Notes under the pieces: generated by a model
The model's database searches: none
The model's input: the letters and a program-made list of their open reading frames with translations, nothing else
What the model was told of the DNA's origin: nothing
Assembly (NCBI RefSeq): GCF_001482365.1
Contig: NZ_CP013254.1
Location: forward strand, 62,001 to 126,000
Source: Kocuria flava
GTDB lineage: Bacteria > Actinomycetota > Actinomycetes > Actinomycetales > Micrococcaceae
Direction of reading: 5' to 3'
Length of the DNA stretch: 64,000 nucleotides
Shown: positions 48,858 through 57,549 of the stretch, one piece after another
Position numbering within the stretch: the first letter of the stretch is position 1
Layout of the letters: each line of letters opens with the position of its first letter
Translations under genes and position numbers: made by a program

Positions 48858-50336
48858 ATGACCGTGCCGCGCCCCGTCGCGCCGTCCCCGCCCGCGCCCC
48901 ACGGCTCCACCTCGGTGGGCCGGTCGCTGCTGCGCAAGAAGCGGGTGCTGTCCTCCGCCTTCGTCGGCACCACCATCGAGTGGTACGACTTCTACCTCTA
49001 CGGCACCGCCGCCGCGCTGGTGTTCAACAAGCAGTTCTTCCCCTCCGACTCGGAGCTGGGCTCGCTGCTGGCCTCGTTCGCGACCTTCGCCATCGCGTTC
49101 TTCGTCCGGCCCCTCGGCGGGATCGTCGCCGGCCACCTGGGCGACCGGATCGGGCGCAAGGCGCTGCTAGTGGCCTCGCTGCTGACCATGGGCGTGGCCT
49201 CGACCCTGATCGGCGCCCTGCCCACGTTCGCGACCGCCGGCTGGTTCGCCGTGGCCGCCCTCGTGACCCTGCGCCTGCTGCAGGGGCTCTCCGCCGGCGC
49301 CGAGTGGGGCGGGTCCGCCCTGCTGTCGGTCGAGCACGCCCCCGCGTCCCGCCGGGGCCTGTTCGGCAGCTTCACCCAGATCGGCTCGGCCGCCGGGATG
49401 CTGCTGGCCACCGGCGCCTTCGCCCTGGTGCAGCTGCTGCTGACGGACGAGCAGTTCCAGGCCTTCGGCTGGCGGCTGCCCTTCCTCGCCAGCGCCCTGC
49501 TCGTGGCGATCGGGCTGCTCATCCGCCTCGGGGTGGACGACGCCGAGGAGTTCCGCGAGCTGCGCGCCCGCGACGAGGTGGCCACCTCGCCCGTGCGCCA
49601 GGTGCTGCGCGAGGGCCGCCGCGGGGTGCTCGTGACCATCGGGCTGCGCACCGTCCAGCCCGCCCTGTACTCCGTGCTCACCGTCTACACCCTCACCTAC
49701 CTCGCCGACCGGCGCGGGGACTCCTCCGCGGGGCTGATCGCGATCCTCGTCGCCTCGGCCGTGGGCCTGGCCTCGGGACCGTTCTGGGGCTGGCTCTCGG
49801 ACCGGTGGGGCCGGCGCCGGCTCGCGGTGGTCTCCGCCGCGGCGACCGCCGTGCTGATCTGGCCCTACTTCCTGTTCCTGGACCTCGGCCCGCTCGTGCT
49901 GCTGCCCCTGGTGTACCTGGTGGTCATGAACTGGCTGCACGACTCGATCTACGGCCCGCAGGCGGCGTGGTTCGCCGAGCAGTTCCCGGTGCACCTGCGC
50001 TACAGCGGGGTCTCCCTGGGCTACCAGGTCGGCACGATCGTCTCCGGCGGGATGACCCCGTTCATCGCCGCGGCCCTGCTGGCCCTCGGCGGCGGCAGCC
50101 CGTGGCTGATCTGCGCCTACGTGGGCGTGCTCGCCGCGCTGAGCGTCGTCGCGGCCCTGGCCGCGGCCGACCCGGTGACGGACCCGGCGTCCGCGCCGGG
50201 GCCCGAGCCGGTGTCCGCGACGGGGTCGGGCCCCGCCCCCGACGCCCCCGCGGCCGGGACCCCCGCCGGCCGCACCGCCCCCGGGGCCGCCGGCGGTCCC
50301 GGACGACCCGAGGAGGCCGCCGATGCCCTCGTCTGA
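48858..50336 (+). CDS. MHS-family MFS transporter
   Basis: A 492-residue, 12-TM major facilitator of the metabolite:H+ symporter type. The MHS hallmarks are VGTTIEWYDFYLYGTAAAL in TM1, FFVRPLGGIVAGHLGDRIGRK, and LRLLQGLSAGAEWGGSALL. The C-terminal 60 residues are a disordered Pro/Ala/Gly tail. Substrate unknown. The SAM riboswitch upstream and a flavin monooxygenase downstream (14-base overlap) suggest uptake of an organosulfur compound or methionine precursor. ATG at 48858 after agggag. Confidence 0.9.
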   Translation: MTVPRPVAPSPPAPHGSTSVGRSLLRKKRVLSSAFVGTTIEWYDFYLYGTAAALVFNKQFFPSDSELGSLLASFATFAIAFFVRPLGGIVAGHLGDRIGRKALLVASLLTMGVASTLIGALPTFATAGWFAVAALVTLRLLQGLSAGAEWGGSALLSVEHAPASRRGLFGSFTQIGSAAGMLLATGAFALVQLLLTDEQFQAFGWRLPFLASALLVAIGLLIRLGVDDAEEFRELRARDEVATSPVRQVLREGRRGVLVTIGLRTVQPALYSVLTVYTLTYLADRRGDSSAGLIAILVASAVGLASGPFWGWLSDRWGRRRLAVVSAAATAVLIWPYFLFLDLGPLVLLPLVYLVVMNWLHDSIYGPQAAWFAEQFPVHLRYSGVSLGYQVGTIVSGGMTPFIAAALLALGGGSPWLICAYVGVLAALSVVAALAAADPVTDPASAPGPEPVSATGSGPAPDAPAAGTPAGRTAPGAAGGPGRPEEAADALV

Positions 50337-51711
50337 GCCCCGCCCCCTGCTCCTGAACGCCTTCGAGATGGCCGTGCCCGTGCACCAGTCCCCCGGGCTG
50401 TGGCGCCACCCCGAGGACCGCTCCCGGGACTACACCTCCCTCGCGCACTGGACCCGGCTCGCGCGCACGCTCGAGGACGGCGGGTTCCACGGGATCTTCT
50501 TCGCCGACGTCCTGGGCCAGTACGACGTCCACGGCGGCAGCGGGGACGCCGCGGCCCGCGGCGGGGTGCAGTTCCCGATGCTCGACCCCCTCCTGCTCGT
50601 GCCGGCCCTCGCGGCCGTCACCGAGCGGATCGGCTTCGGCGTGACCGCCTCGGTCAGCTACGAGCACCCGTACGCCCTCGCCCGGCGGCTGAGCACCCTG
50701 GACCACCTCACCGGCGGGCGGGTGGCGTGGAACATCGTCACCTCCTACCAGGACTCCGCCGCCCGCAACCTCGGCCAGGACCGCCAGGTGCCCCACGACG
50801 AGCGCTACGACCGGGCCGAGGAGTACCTCGACGTGGTCTACCGGCTGTGGGAGTCCTCCTTCGACGACGACGCCGTGGTCGCCGACCCCGCCGCCGGCGT
50901 CTACGTGGACCCCTCCCGGGTGCGGGGCATCGGCCACGAGGGCGAGCGCTTCAGCGTCCCGGGCCCCGCCCTCGTGGAGCCCTCGCCGCAGCGCACCCCG
51001 CTGCTCTTCCAGGCGGGGGCCTCGACCCGGGGCCGGGCCTTCGCCGCCAAGCACGCCGAGGCCGTGTTCTTCAGCGGCCCCACCGCCGAGCAGACGGCCG
51101 GGTGGGTGCGGGCCGTGCGGGCGGAGGCCGCCGGCCGGGGCCGGGACCCGCGGCGGGTGAAGGTCTTCTCCAACGTCAACGTCGTCGTCGCGGACACCGA
51201 CGCCGAGGCCCTGTCCCGGCTCGAGGACTACCGCCGCCACGTGGACGTCGAGGCGGCCCTGGCGCTGTTCGCCGGCTGGACGGGGGTGGACCTCTCCGGG
51301 GCCGACCCGGACGCGCCGCTGGAGTACGTGACCACGGACGGCAACCGGTCGGCCCTGGCCTCGTTCACCACGCTGGACCCGGACCGGGTGTGGACCCCGC
51401 GGCTGCTGGCCGAGTTCGTGAGCATCGGCGGGCGCGGGCCCGTGCTGGCCGGCTCCCCCGCCACGGTCGCCGACGGGCTGGAGCGGTGGGCGCGGGTGGC
51501 CGACGTCGACGGCTTCAACGTCAACGCCGCCGTGCGGCCGGGCGACTTCGAGCGCTTCGCCCGCCTGGTCAGCCCGGAGCTGCGCCGCCGCGGCCTGCTG
51601 GAGGAGCCCGCCCCGGGGGCCACGCTGCGCGAGACGGTGCTGGGCGAGGGGCCGCGGCTGGCCCCCGACCACTACGGCGCCGGGTTCCGCCCGGTGCCCG
51701 CGGCGCGCTAG
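50323..51711 (+). CDS. LLM-class flavin monooxygenase (NtaA/SnaA/DszA clade)
   Basis: A 462-residue bacterial-luciferase-fold monooxygenase using FMNH2 from a partner reductase. NtaA-clade features: LLLNAFEMAVPVHQSPGLWRHP at the N-terminus, FGVTASVSYEHPYALARRLSTLDHLTGGRVAWNIVTSY, and PLLFQAGASTRGRAFAAKHAEAVF. Clade members oxidise sulfones, sulfonates or chelators. Control by a SAM riboswitch points to sulfur scavenging. ATG at 50323 inside the transporter 3' end, after gaggagg. Confidence 0.9.
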   Translation: MPSSEPRPLLLNAFEMAVPVHQSPGLWRHPEDRSRDYTSLAHWTRLARTLEDGGFHGIFFADVLGQYDVHGGSGDAAARGGVQFPMLDPLLLVPALAAVTERIGFGVTASVSYEHPYALARRLSTLDHLTGGRVAWNIVTSYQDSAARNLGQDRQVPHDERYDRAEEYLDVVYRLWESSFDDDAVVADPAAGVYVDPSRVRGIGHEGERFSVPGPALVEPSPQRTPLLFQAGASTRGRAFAAKHAEAVFFSGPTAEQTAGWVRAVRAEAAGRGRDPRRVKVFSNVNVVVADTDAEALSRLEDYRRHVDVEAALALFAGWTGVDLSGADPDAPLEYVTTDGNRSALASFTTLDPDRVWTPRLLAEFVSIGGRGPVLAGSPATVADGLERWARVADVDGFNVNAAVRPGDFERFARLVSPELRRRGLLEEPAPGATLRETVLGEGPRLAPDHYGAGFRPVPAAR

Positions 51712-52828
51712 CGCACCCGCAACGGGCCCGGCCGAGCGCGTCCAGCACGAACGCCGCCGACTCCTCGGTGGCGTTGGGGCCCATGAGCCCGATCCGCCAC
51801 ACGCTCGAGGCGTGCTCCTTGACCCCGGCGCCGATCTCGAGGGAGAAGTGCTCGAGCAGGTGGGCGCGCACGCGCGCGGAGTCCACGCCCTCGGGCACCT
51901 TCACCGTGGTCAGCTGCGGCAGCCGGGCGCCCTCGGCGGCGAAGAGCTCCAGGCCCATCTCCTGAAGCCCGGCCTGGAGGGTCTCGCCCGCGCGCCGGTG
52001 GCGGTCCCGGACCGCCTCGAGGCCCTCGTCGAGGATCCGCTCGAGGGCGGCGTCGAGGGAGGCGATCATCGCGGTCGGGGCGGTGTGGTGGTAGGTCCGG
52101 GCCCGGCCCTGGGCCTCCCCCACGTAGCCGCCGAGCATCCCCAGGTCCAGGTACCAGGAGCGGGGGTGCGGCACGCGCCGGTCGAAGGCCTCGTCCGAGA
52201 TCGTGAACGGCGCCAGGCCGGGGGCCACGCCCAGGCACTTCTGGGTGCCGGCGTAGCCGATGTCCACGCCCCAGTCGTCGGCGCGCAGCTCGCTGCCGCC
52301 GATCGAGGTGACGGCGTCCACGAGCAGCAGCGCGTCCCCCTTGAGCTCGCCCAGGGCGGCGATGTCCGAGCGGACGCCGGTGGAGGTCTCGGCGTGGACG
52401 GCGGCGATGACCTTGGGGGCGGGGTGGGCCTCGGCGACCCGCTGCGGGTCCACCGGCTGCCCGTAGGGGAAGTCCACGCGCACGACCTCGGCGCCGCAGC
52501 GGGCCGCGACGTCGCACATGCGCTCGCCGAAGAGGCCGTTGACGGCCACGACGACGACGTCGCCCTCCGCCACGGTGTTGACGAAGGCGGCCTCCATCCC
52601 GGCCGAGCCGGTGGCGCTCAGCGGCAGCGTCCGCCGGTTGGCGGTGCCCCAGACCTGGCGCAGGCCCTCGCAGGCGCGGTCCATGATCTCCAGGAACGCC
52701 GGGTCGAGGTGGCCCAGCAGGGGCCGGGCCAGGGCCTCGGTGGCCTCGGGGTAGGGGTTGGACGGGCCGGGGCCGAACAGGCGGCGCTCGAGCACGCCGG
52801 TGGTCCGCTCCGCACGGGTCAGGGTCAC
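51569..52828 (-). CDS. AGXT/PucG-like PLP aminotransferase, with antisense 3' overlap
   Basis: Class V aminotransferase. LFGPGPSNPYPEA at the N-terminus, SATGSAGMEAAFVNT, VHAETSTGV, and PLP Lys about 197 in YAGTQKCLGVAPGLAPF. By its position between the monooxygenase and purine genes it may be (S)-ureidoglycine:glyoxylate aminotransferase (PucG) rather than plain alanine-glyoxylate transaminase. The frame lacks a stop at the expected end (about residue 370) and runs 143 bases antisense into the monooxygenase gene, adding a low-complexity Arg/Pro/Gly tail. A one-base shift would end it at 51708. GTG at 52828 after gaggag. Confidence 0.85.
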   Translation of the reverse strand: MTLTRAERTTGVLERRLFGPGPSNPYPEATEALARPLLGHLDPAFLEIMDRACEGLRQVWGTANRRTLPLSATGSAGMEAAFVNTVAEGDVVVVAVNGLFGERMCDVAARCGAEVVRVDFPYGQPVDPQRVAEAHPAPKVIAAVHAETSTGVRSDIAALGELKGDALLLVDAVTSIGGSELRADDWGVDIGYAGTQKCLGVAPGLAPFTISDEAFDRRVPHPRSWYLDLGMLGGYVGEAQGRARTYHHTAPTAMIASLDAALERILDEGLEAVRDRHRRAGETLQAGLQEMGLELFAAEGARLPQLTTVKVPEGVDSARVRAHLLEHFSLEIGAGVKEHASSVWRIGLMGPNATEESAAFVLDALGRARCGCASAPRAPGGTRRRSGRGPAAAPRPAPSRAAWPPGRAPPAGRGGAAPG

Positions 52829-52898
52829 GCTGGTCTCCTCGGGTCGGTGGATCGGTCGTCCCGCCAGCCTAGCCGGGGCGGGAGGCGGGGAGCCGGTC

Positions 52899-54290
52899 TC
52901 AGCCCACGAGCCGGCGGGCGGCCGCGGTGTGGGCGGCGATCAGCTCCTCGAGGTCCAGGCCCTCGATCCGCCCGTCCGTCACGAGCCACCGCCCGCCGAC
53001 CATGACCCGGTCGGCCCGGTCGGCCCCGCACAGCAGCAGCGCCGAGAGGGGGTCGTGGGCGCCGGAGAAGCGCAGCCCGTCGAGGCGGAACATCGCGAGG
53101 TCGGCCTGCGCGCCCGGGCGAAGGACCCCGAGGTCCTCCCGGCCCAGCAGCCGGGCGGACCCGCGCGTCGCCCACCCCAGGGCCTGCCGCACCCCGACCT
53201 GGGCGCCGTAGCGCAGCCGCTGCACGTAGAGCGCCTGGCGGGCCTCGAGGAGGAGGTTGGAGGCGTCGTTGGAGGCGGAGCCGTCCACGCCCAGGCCCAC
53301 GGGCGCGCCGGCGTCCTCGAGCTCGAGCGCCCGGCACGTCCCGGAGGCCAGGCGCATGTTGGAGCTGGGGCAGTGGGCCACGCCGACGCCGGCGGCGCCG
53401 AGCCGGGCCACCTCGTCGTCGTCGAAGTGGATGCCGTGGGCCAGCCACGTACGGTCCGTGAGCCAGCCGGTGGACTCGAGGTAGTCGACGGTGCGCAGCC
53501 CGAAGCGCTCCCGGCAGAACTGCTCCTCGTCGACGGTCTCGGCGAGGTGGGTGTGCAGGCGCACGTCCAGCTCCTGCGCGAGCACGGCCGTGTCCCGCAT
53601 GATCTCGCGGGTCACGGAGAACGGCGAGCACGGGGCGAGAGCGATCTGGATCCGCGCCCCGGGGCCGCGCTCGTGGTGGGCGGCCACGAGCCGGGCGCTG
53701 TCGGCGAGGATCGTCCCCGCCTCCTGCACGGTCTCCTGCGGGGGCAGCCCGCCGTCGCGGCGCCCGAGGCTCATCGAGCCGCGGGTGAGCACGGCGCGCA
53801 TCCCCAGGGCGCGGGCCGCCTCGACCTGCACGTCCACCGAGTGCTCCATGCCGTCGGGGAACAGGTAGTGGTGGTCGGCGGCGGTGGTGCACCCCGACAG
53901 CAGCAGCTCGGCCATCGCGGCGGTCGTGGCCAGGCGCAGGTCCTCGGGGGTGAGCCGGGCCCACACGGGGTAGAGCCGGGTCAGCCAGGGGAACAGGGGG
54001 ACGTCCACCACCGGGGCCCAGGCGCGGGTGAGGGTCTGGAAGAAGTGGTGGTGGGTGTTGATCAGCCCGGGCAGCAGCACGTGCTCGCGCGCGTCGAGGA
54101 CGGTGCACGGGCCGGCGGCGGGCGTGCCGCCGGCGGGCACGAGCTCCACGACCGTGCCGGCGGCCGGGTCGACGACGACGCCGCCCGCGGCGGCGGCGTC
54201 CCGGTCGGCGGTGTCGTCGCCGGTGAGCACGGCGAGGGGCTCGCGCAGCCACAGCAGGGCGCGGCGGGCGGGGGCGGGGTCGGTCGGCAC
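52899..54290 (-). CDS. 8-oxoguanine deaminase-like amidohydrolase
   Basis: 463 residues, ATZ/TRZ-type amidohydrolase. Metal site LLPGLINTHHHFFQTLTR (His about 80 and 82), THLAETVDEEQF, LAHGIHF, AHCPSSNMRLASG and the Asp in GLGVDGSASND. The block QTLTRAWAPVVDVPLFPWL is typical of 8-oxoguanine deaminases, which turn 8-oxoguanine into urate. GTG at 54290 after gaggag. Divergent from the guanine-type deaminase and permease, with structured sequence between them. Confidence 0.88.
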   Translation of the reverse strand: MPTDPAPARRALLWLREPLAVLTGDDTADRDAAAAGGVVVDPAAGTVVELVPAGGTPAAGPCTVLDAREHVLLPGLINTHHHFFQTLTRAWAPVVDVPLFPWLTRLYPVWARLTPEDLRLATTAAMAELLLSGCTTAADHHYLFPDGMEHSVDVQVEAARALGMRAVLTRGSMSLGRRDGGLPPQETVQEAGTILADSARLVAAHHERGPGARIQIALAPCSPFSVTREIMRDTAVLAQELDVRLHTHLAETVDEEQFCRERFGLRTVDYLESTGWLTDRTWLAHGIHFDDDEVARLGAAGVGVAHCPSSNMRLASGTCRALELEDAGAPVGLGVDGSASNDASNLLLEARQALYVQRLRYGAQVGVRQALGWATRGSARLLGREDLGVLRPGAQADLAMFRLDGLRFSGAHDPLSALLLCGADRADRVMVGGRWLVTDGRIEGLDLEELIAAHTAAARRLVG

Positions 54291-54375
54291 GGGGTCTCCT
54301 CGGGTCGCGGGCGTCGTGCGCCGGCGCCGCCCGCCCCGGGCCTCGCCGCGGGCGGCGCGCAGCGCCGCCAGCTCA

Positions 54376-54426
54376 GTGAGGTCCTGTCTGCTGATCCAGG
54401 AGACCGCTCACGCGGTCGCCAGGACC
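54376..54426 (-). ncRNA. Candidate structured leader RNA of the 8-oxoguanine deaminase gene
   Basis: On the minus strand: stem GGTCCTG (54426-54420) with CAGGACC (54386-54380). It encloses a hairpin GACCGC-GTGA-GCGGTC (54417-54402) with a GNRA-type loop. The loop GTGAG (54411-54407) can pair with CTCAC (54380-54376) to form a pseudoknot. The structure ends about 85 bases before the start codon. It matches no riboswitch class that I recognise. Confidence 0.45.
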
Positions 54427-54480
54427 GTAGCACGCGCCCCGGGCGGCGTCCACGCCCCAGATCTCCGGGCGCGGCGGTCG

Positions 54481-54509
54481 TTGTGAGCCGGATCACGGCA
54501 CGGTAGCCT
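54481..54509 (+). promoter_or_regulatory. Promoter of the deaminase-permease operon
   Basis: TTGTGA (54481-54486), a 17-base spacer, TAGCCT (54504-54509). A gtga/tcac dyad (54483-54496) overlaps the -35 and could be an operator. Confidence 0.6.
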
Positions 54510-54515
54510 CGATCT

Positions 54516-54556
54516 CGCCAACGGCGGGTCCGCGACGGACTATCTACCAGGCAACC
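54516..54556 (+). promoter_or_regulatory. Leader hairpins and shared purine-cluster motif
   Basis: The predicted transcript begins with hairpins cgcc-aac-ggcg (54516-54526) and gtccg-cga-cggac (54528-54540). Then comes tctaccaggcaacc (54543-54556), which recurs nearly unchanged (tccaccagcaacc) upstream of xdhA at 61541-61553 on the minus strand. Confidence 0.45.
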
Positions 54557-54640
54557 GCACCAGCCACCACGCAGCGGCCGCCACCGGCGCACGACCCCGG
54601 GTCCCCGGACGCGGCGCTGCCCCCACCCCGGGAGCTGCCC

Positions 54641-55135
54641 ATGAGCACCGACCAGATCTCCGTCCCGCCCGGAACCACCGAGCACCTGCGCGAGGCCGTC
54701 GCCCTCGCCGTCGACAACGCCGTGGCCGACGGCGGGCCGTTCGGGGCCGTCGTCGTGACCGCCGACGGGCGCCGCTTCACGGGCGTCAACCGCGTCACCG
54801 CCGACAACGACCCGACCGCCCACGCGGAGGTCCAGGCGATCCGCGCCGCCTGCCGTGCGCTCGGCACCTTCGACCTCTCGGGCGCGGCCCTCTACTCGAG
54901 CTGCGAGCCGTGCCCCATGTGCCTGGCCGCCTCCCTGTGGGCGCGTCTGGAGACGGTGTACTTCGCGGCCGACCGCCACGACGCGGCCGCCGGCGGCTTC
55001 GACGACGCCGCGTTCTACGACTACTTCGCCACGCCGGTGGAGGAGCGCTCCCTGCCCGTGCGCGCCGTGGACCTCGAGGAGCGCACCGCGCCGTTCGAGG
55101 CGTGGAGCGCGAACACCACCCGGACCGACTACTGA
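54641..55135 (+). CDS. Nucleoside/guanine deaminase (cytidine-deaminase fold)
   Basis: 164 residues. Zinc site THAEVQAIRAA (His and catalytic Glu) and SSCEPCPMCLAAS (two Cys), with the C-terminal YDYF segment found in bacterial GuaD-type guanine deaminases. It probably converts guanine to xanthine, feeding the xanthine dehydrogenase in the same cluster. Eleven bases before the permease gene. Confidence 0.88.
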   Translation: MSTDQISVPPGTTEHLREAVALAVDNAVADGGPFGAVVVTADGRRFTGVNRVTADNDPTAHAEVQAIRAACRALGTFDLSGAALYSSCEPCPMCLAASLWARLETVYFAADRHDAAAGGFDDAAFYDYFATPVEERSLPVRAVDLEERTAPFEAWSANTTRTDY

Positions 55136-55145
55136 GGACCCCGTC

Positions 55146-56720
55146 GTGCGCGACTCGACGAGACGACCCGCCGCGGCGCCTGCCCGTCCCGAGGACGAGC
55201 GGCTGGGCCTCGGCCGGTCCCTGGCCTACGGCCTGCAGCACGTGCTCACCATGTACGGCGGGATCATCGCCGTCCCCCTGATCGTCGGCGGGGCCGCCGG
55301 CCTCGACGCCACGGACACCGGCCTGCTGATCGCCTCCTGCCTGTTCATCGGCGGGCTCGCCACGATGCTGCAGAGCTGGGGGCTGCCGCTCTTCGGCTCC
55401 CAGCTGCCGCTCGTGCAGGGCGTGTCCTTCGCCGGTGTGGCGACCATGCTCGCGATCCTCCAGGACGGCGGGGACCTGCGGGAGGTCTTCGGCGCCGTCC
55501 TGGTCGCCTCGCTGATCGGCCTGGTCCTCGCCCCGTTCTTCTCCCGGGTGGTCCGGTTCTTCCCGCCGGTGGTCACCGGGGTGGTCATCACGACCATCGG
55601 GCTCACGCTCATCCCGGTGGCCGCGAACTGGGCGATGGGCGGCAACGCGCAGGCGGAGGACCACGGCAGCCTCGGCAACATCGGGCTGGCCGCCCTGACC
55701 CTGGCCCTGGTGCTGCTGCTGTCGAAGGTCGGCAGCGCCGCCCTGTCGCGGCTGTCGATCCTGCTGGCGATCGTGGGAGGCACCCTCGTCGCCGTGCTGC
55801 TGGGCGCGGCCGACTTCTCGGCCGTGGGCGAGGGCCCCGTCCTCGCCGTGCCCGAGCCGTTCGCGTTCGGCCTGCCGACCTTCGGGATCGCGGCGATCGT
55901 CTCCATGACCATCGTGGTGCTCGTGACCATGACGGAGACGACGGCGGACATCCTGGCCGTCGGCGAGATCGCGGGGACCCGCGTGGACTCCCGGCGCATC
56001 GCGGACGGACTGCGCGCGGACATGCTCTCCTCGGCCGTGGCACCGGTGTTCAACTCCTTCACCCAGACGGCCTTCGCCCAGAACGTGGGGCTCGTGGCGA
56101 TCACCGGGATCAAGAGCCGGTTCGTGGTCACCGCCGGCGGGGCGATCATGCTGGTGCTCGGGCTGCTGCCCGTGCTGGGGCGGGTCGTCGCGGCCGTGCC
56201 CACGCCCGTGCTGGGCGGGGCGGGGGTGGTGCTCTTCGGGACCGTGGCCGCCTCCGGGATCCGCACCCTCGCCCGCGTGGACTACCGCTCGGGGATGAAC
56301 CTCGTCGTCGTCGCCGTGTCCCTGGCCTTCGGGCTGATCCCGGTGGTCGCCCCCACGTTCTACGACGCGTTCCCCTCGTGGTTCGGGATCATCTTCCACT
56401 CGGGCATCAGCTCCGCGGCGGTGATGGCCGTGCTGCTCAACCTCGTGTTCAACGAGCTGCGCGCCGGCAACCGGGCCGGTGCCTCGGTGCTCGCCGCGAC
56501 GCCGCCGCGGATGGTGCGCTCCGCGCAGCTGAGCGCGCTGCAGGACGGCGACCACTTCCAGGACGGGGAGCTCTTCGACGCGGAGGGCCGGCCGGTGCCG
56601 GCGGTCACCGACGACGAATACGAGCACGTGCGGGCGCGGATCGAGGCCGGCGAGATCACCGACACCACCCAGATCCCGCGCATCCTGCGCCGGGACGGGC
56701 AGGACCGCCCGGGCGGGTGA
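55146..56720 (+). CDS. NCS2-family xanthine/uracil permease
   Basis: 524 residues with about 14 hydrophobic segments. NCS2 signature blocks: GLQHVLTMYGGIIAVPLIVG in TM1, QSWGLPLFGSQLPLVQGVSF, and TETTADILAVGEIAG with the substrate-binding Glu/Thr, followed by FNSFTQTAFAQNVGLVAITG. A long hydrophilic C-terminus. Imports xanthine, uracil or urate with protons. The GTG at 55146 follows gagga. Operon with the guanine deaminase. Confidence 0.92.
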   Translation: MRDSTRRPAAAPARPEDERLGLGRSLAYGLQHVLTMYGGIIAVPLIVGGAAGLDATDTGLLIASCLFIGGLATMLQSWGLPLFGSQLPLVQGVSFAGVATMLAILQDGGDLREVFGAVLVASLIGLVLAPFFSRVVRFFPPVVTGVVITTIGLTLIPVAANWAMGGNAQAEDHGSLGNIGLAALTLALVLLLSKVGSAALSRLSILLAIVGGTLVAVLLGAADFSAVGEGPVLAVPEPFAFGLPTFGIAAIVSMTIVVLVTMTETTADILAVGEIAGTRVDSRRIADGLRADMLSSAVAPVFNSFTQTAFAQNVGLVAITGIKSRFVVTAGGAIMLVLGLLPVLGRVVAAVPTPVLGGAGVVLFGTVAASGIRTLARVDYRSGMNLVVVAVSLAFGLIPVVAPTFYDAFPSWFGIIFHSGISSAAVMAVLLNLVFNELRAGNRAGASVLAATPPRMVRSAQLSALQDGDHFQDGELFDAEGRPVPAVTDDEYEHVRARIEAGEITDTTQIPRILRRDGQDRPGG

Positions 56721-56744
56721 GCGGCGGGCCCCGCGCCGGCCGGC

Positions 56745-57548
56745 TCAGCCGGTGCGGGGCCCGAGCCGGCCCAGCAGCTCGGCGGCGACGCCGATCGCGA
56801 TGACGGCCGGGGCCTTGCCGGGCACCCCGGGCAGGCCGATGGGGCACCGGATCGCGTCGACCGCGGCCTCGTCGTGGCCCTCCGCCCGCAGCCGGACGCG
56901 GAAGCGGGCCCACTTCGCGGACGAGCCGATCAACCCGACCGAGGCGAGGTCCCCGCGGCGCAGCGCGGCGTCGCACAGCAGGAAGTCCTCGGCGTGGTCG
57001 TGGGTCATGATCAGCACGTGGGCCCCGGCCGGCAGCTCCCGCAGGGCGGTCTCCGGGGCGGGGCCGCCGTGGCGGAGCACCTGGGCGGGGCCGTCGAGGA
57101 CGCCGTCGAGGCGCTCCGGGGCCAGCTGCCCCTCGCGGCTGTCGACCAGGTGCAGGCGCACGGGCAGCCGGGAGAGCACCCGGGCCAGCTCCCGGCCCAC
57201 GTGGCCGACCCCGAAGACGGCGACCGCCGGGCGGGCGGGGACCGGCTCCAGCAGGACGTCCACCACCCCGCCGCAGCACTGCCGGCCGTGCTCGACGGGC
57301 GCGTGCTCGTTGAGGGCGAACTGCAGGGTCTGCGGGGCGGTGGCCCCCGCCGCGAGCAGCGCCCGCGCCCGGTCGACCACGGTCGCCTCGAGATTGCCCC
57401 CGCCGATGCTGTCCCACTCGCCCGCGGCGCCGACGACCATCTTCGCCCCGGCCTCGCGCGGGGCGTGGCCGCGCACGGCGAGCACCGTGGCCAGCACCGC
57501 GGGAGCCCCCTCCGCGCGCAGGCGCTGGAGGGCCTCGAGCCAGTCCAC
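56745..57548 (-). CDS. xdhC: Xanthine dehydrogenase accessory protein XdhC
   Basis: 267 residues. The N-terminal XdhC/CoxI domain has ATVLAVRGHAPREAGAKM and GGGNLEA, with QCCGG. The C-terminal Rossmann domain (AVFGVGHVGRELARVL, IGLIGS-like SVGLIGSSAKW) follows. It binds molybdenum cofactor and inserts the sulfurated form into XdhB. Its GTG start lies one base after the xdhB stop; last gene of the xdhA-xdhB-xdhC operon. Confidence 0.93.
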   Translation of the reverse strand: MDWLEALQRLRAEGAPAVLATVLAVRGHAPREAGAKMVVGAAGEWDSIGGGNLEATVVDRARALLAAGATAPQTLQFALNEHAPVEHGRQCCGGVVDVLLEPVPARPAVAVFGVGHVGRELARVLSRLPVRLHLVDSREGQLAPERLDGVLDGPAQVLRHGGPAPETALRELPAGAHVLIMTHDHAEDFLLCDAALRRGDLASVGLIGSSAKWARFRVRLRAEGHDEAAVDAIRCPIGLPGVPGKAPAVIAIGVAAELLGRLGPRTG

Positions 57549-57549
57549 C

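Noticed and set aside
54516..54640. Known guanine/xanthine or guanidine riboswitch before the deaminase gene
   Set aside because: Hairpins are present, but the conserved cores of those classes are not found.
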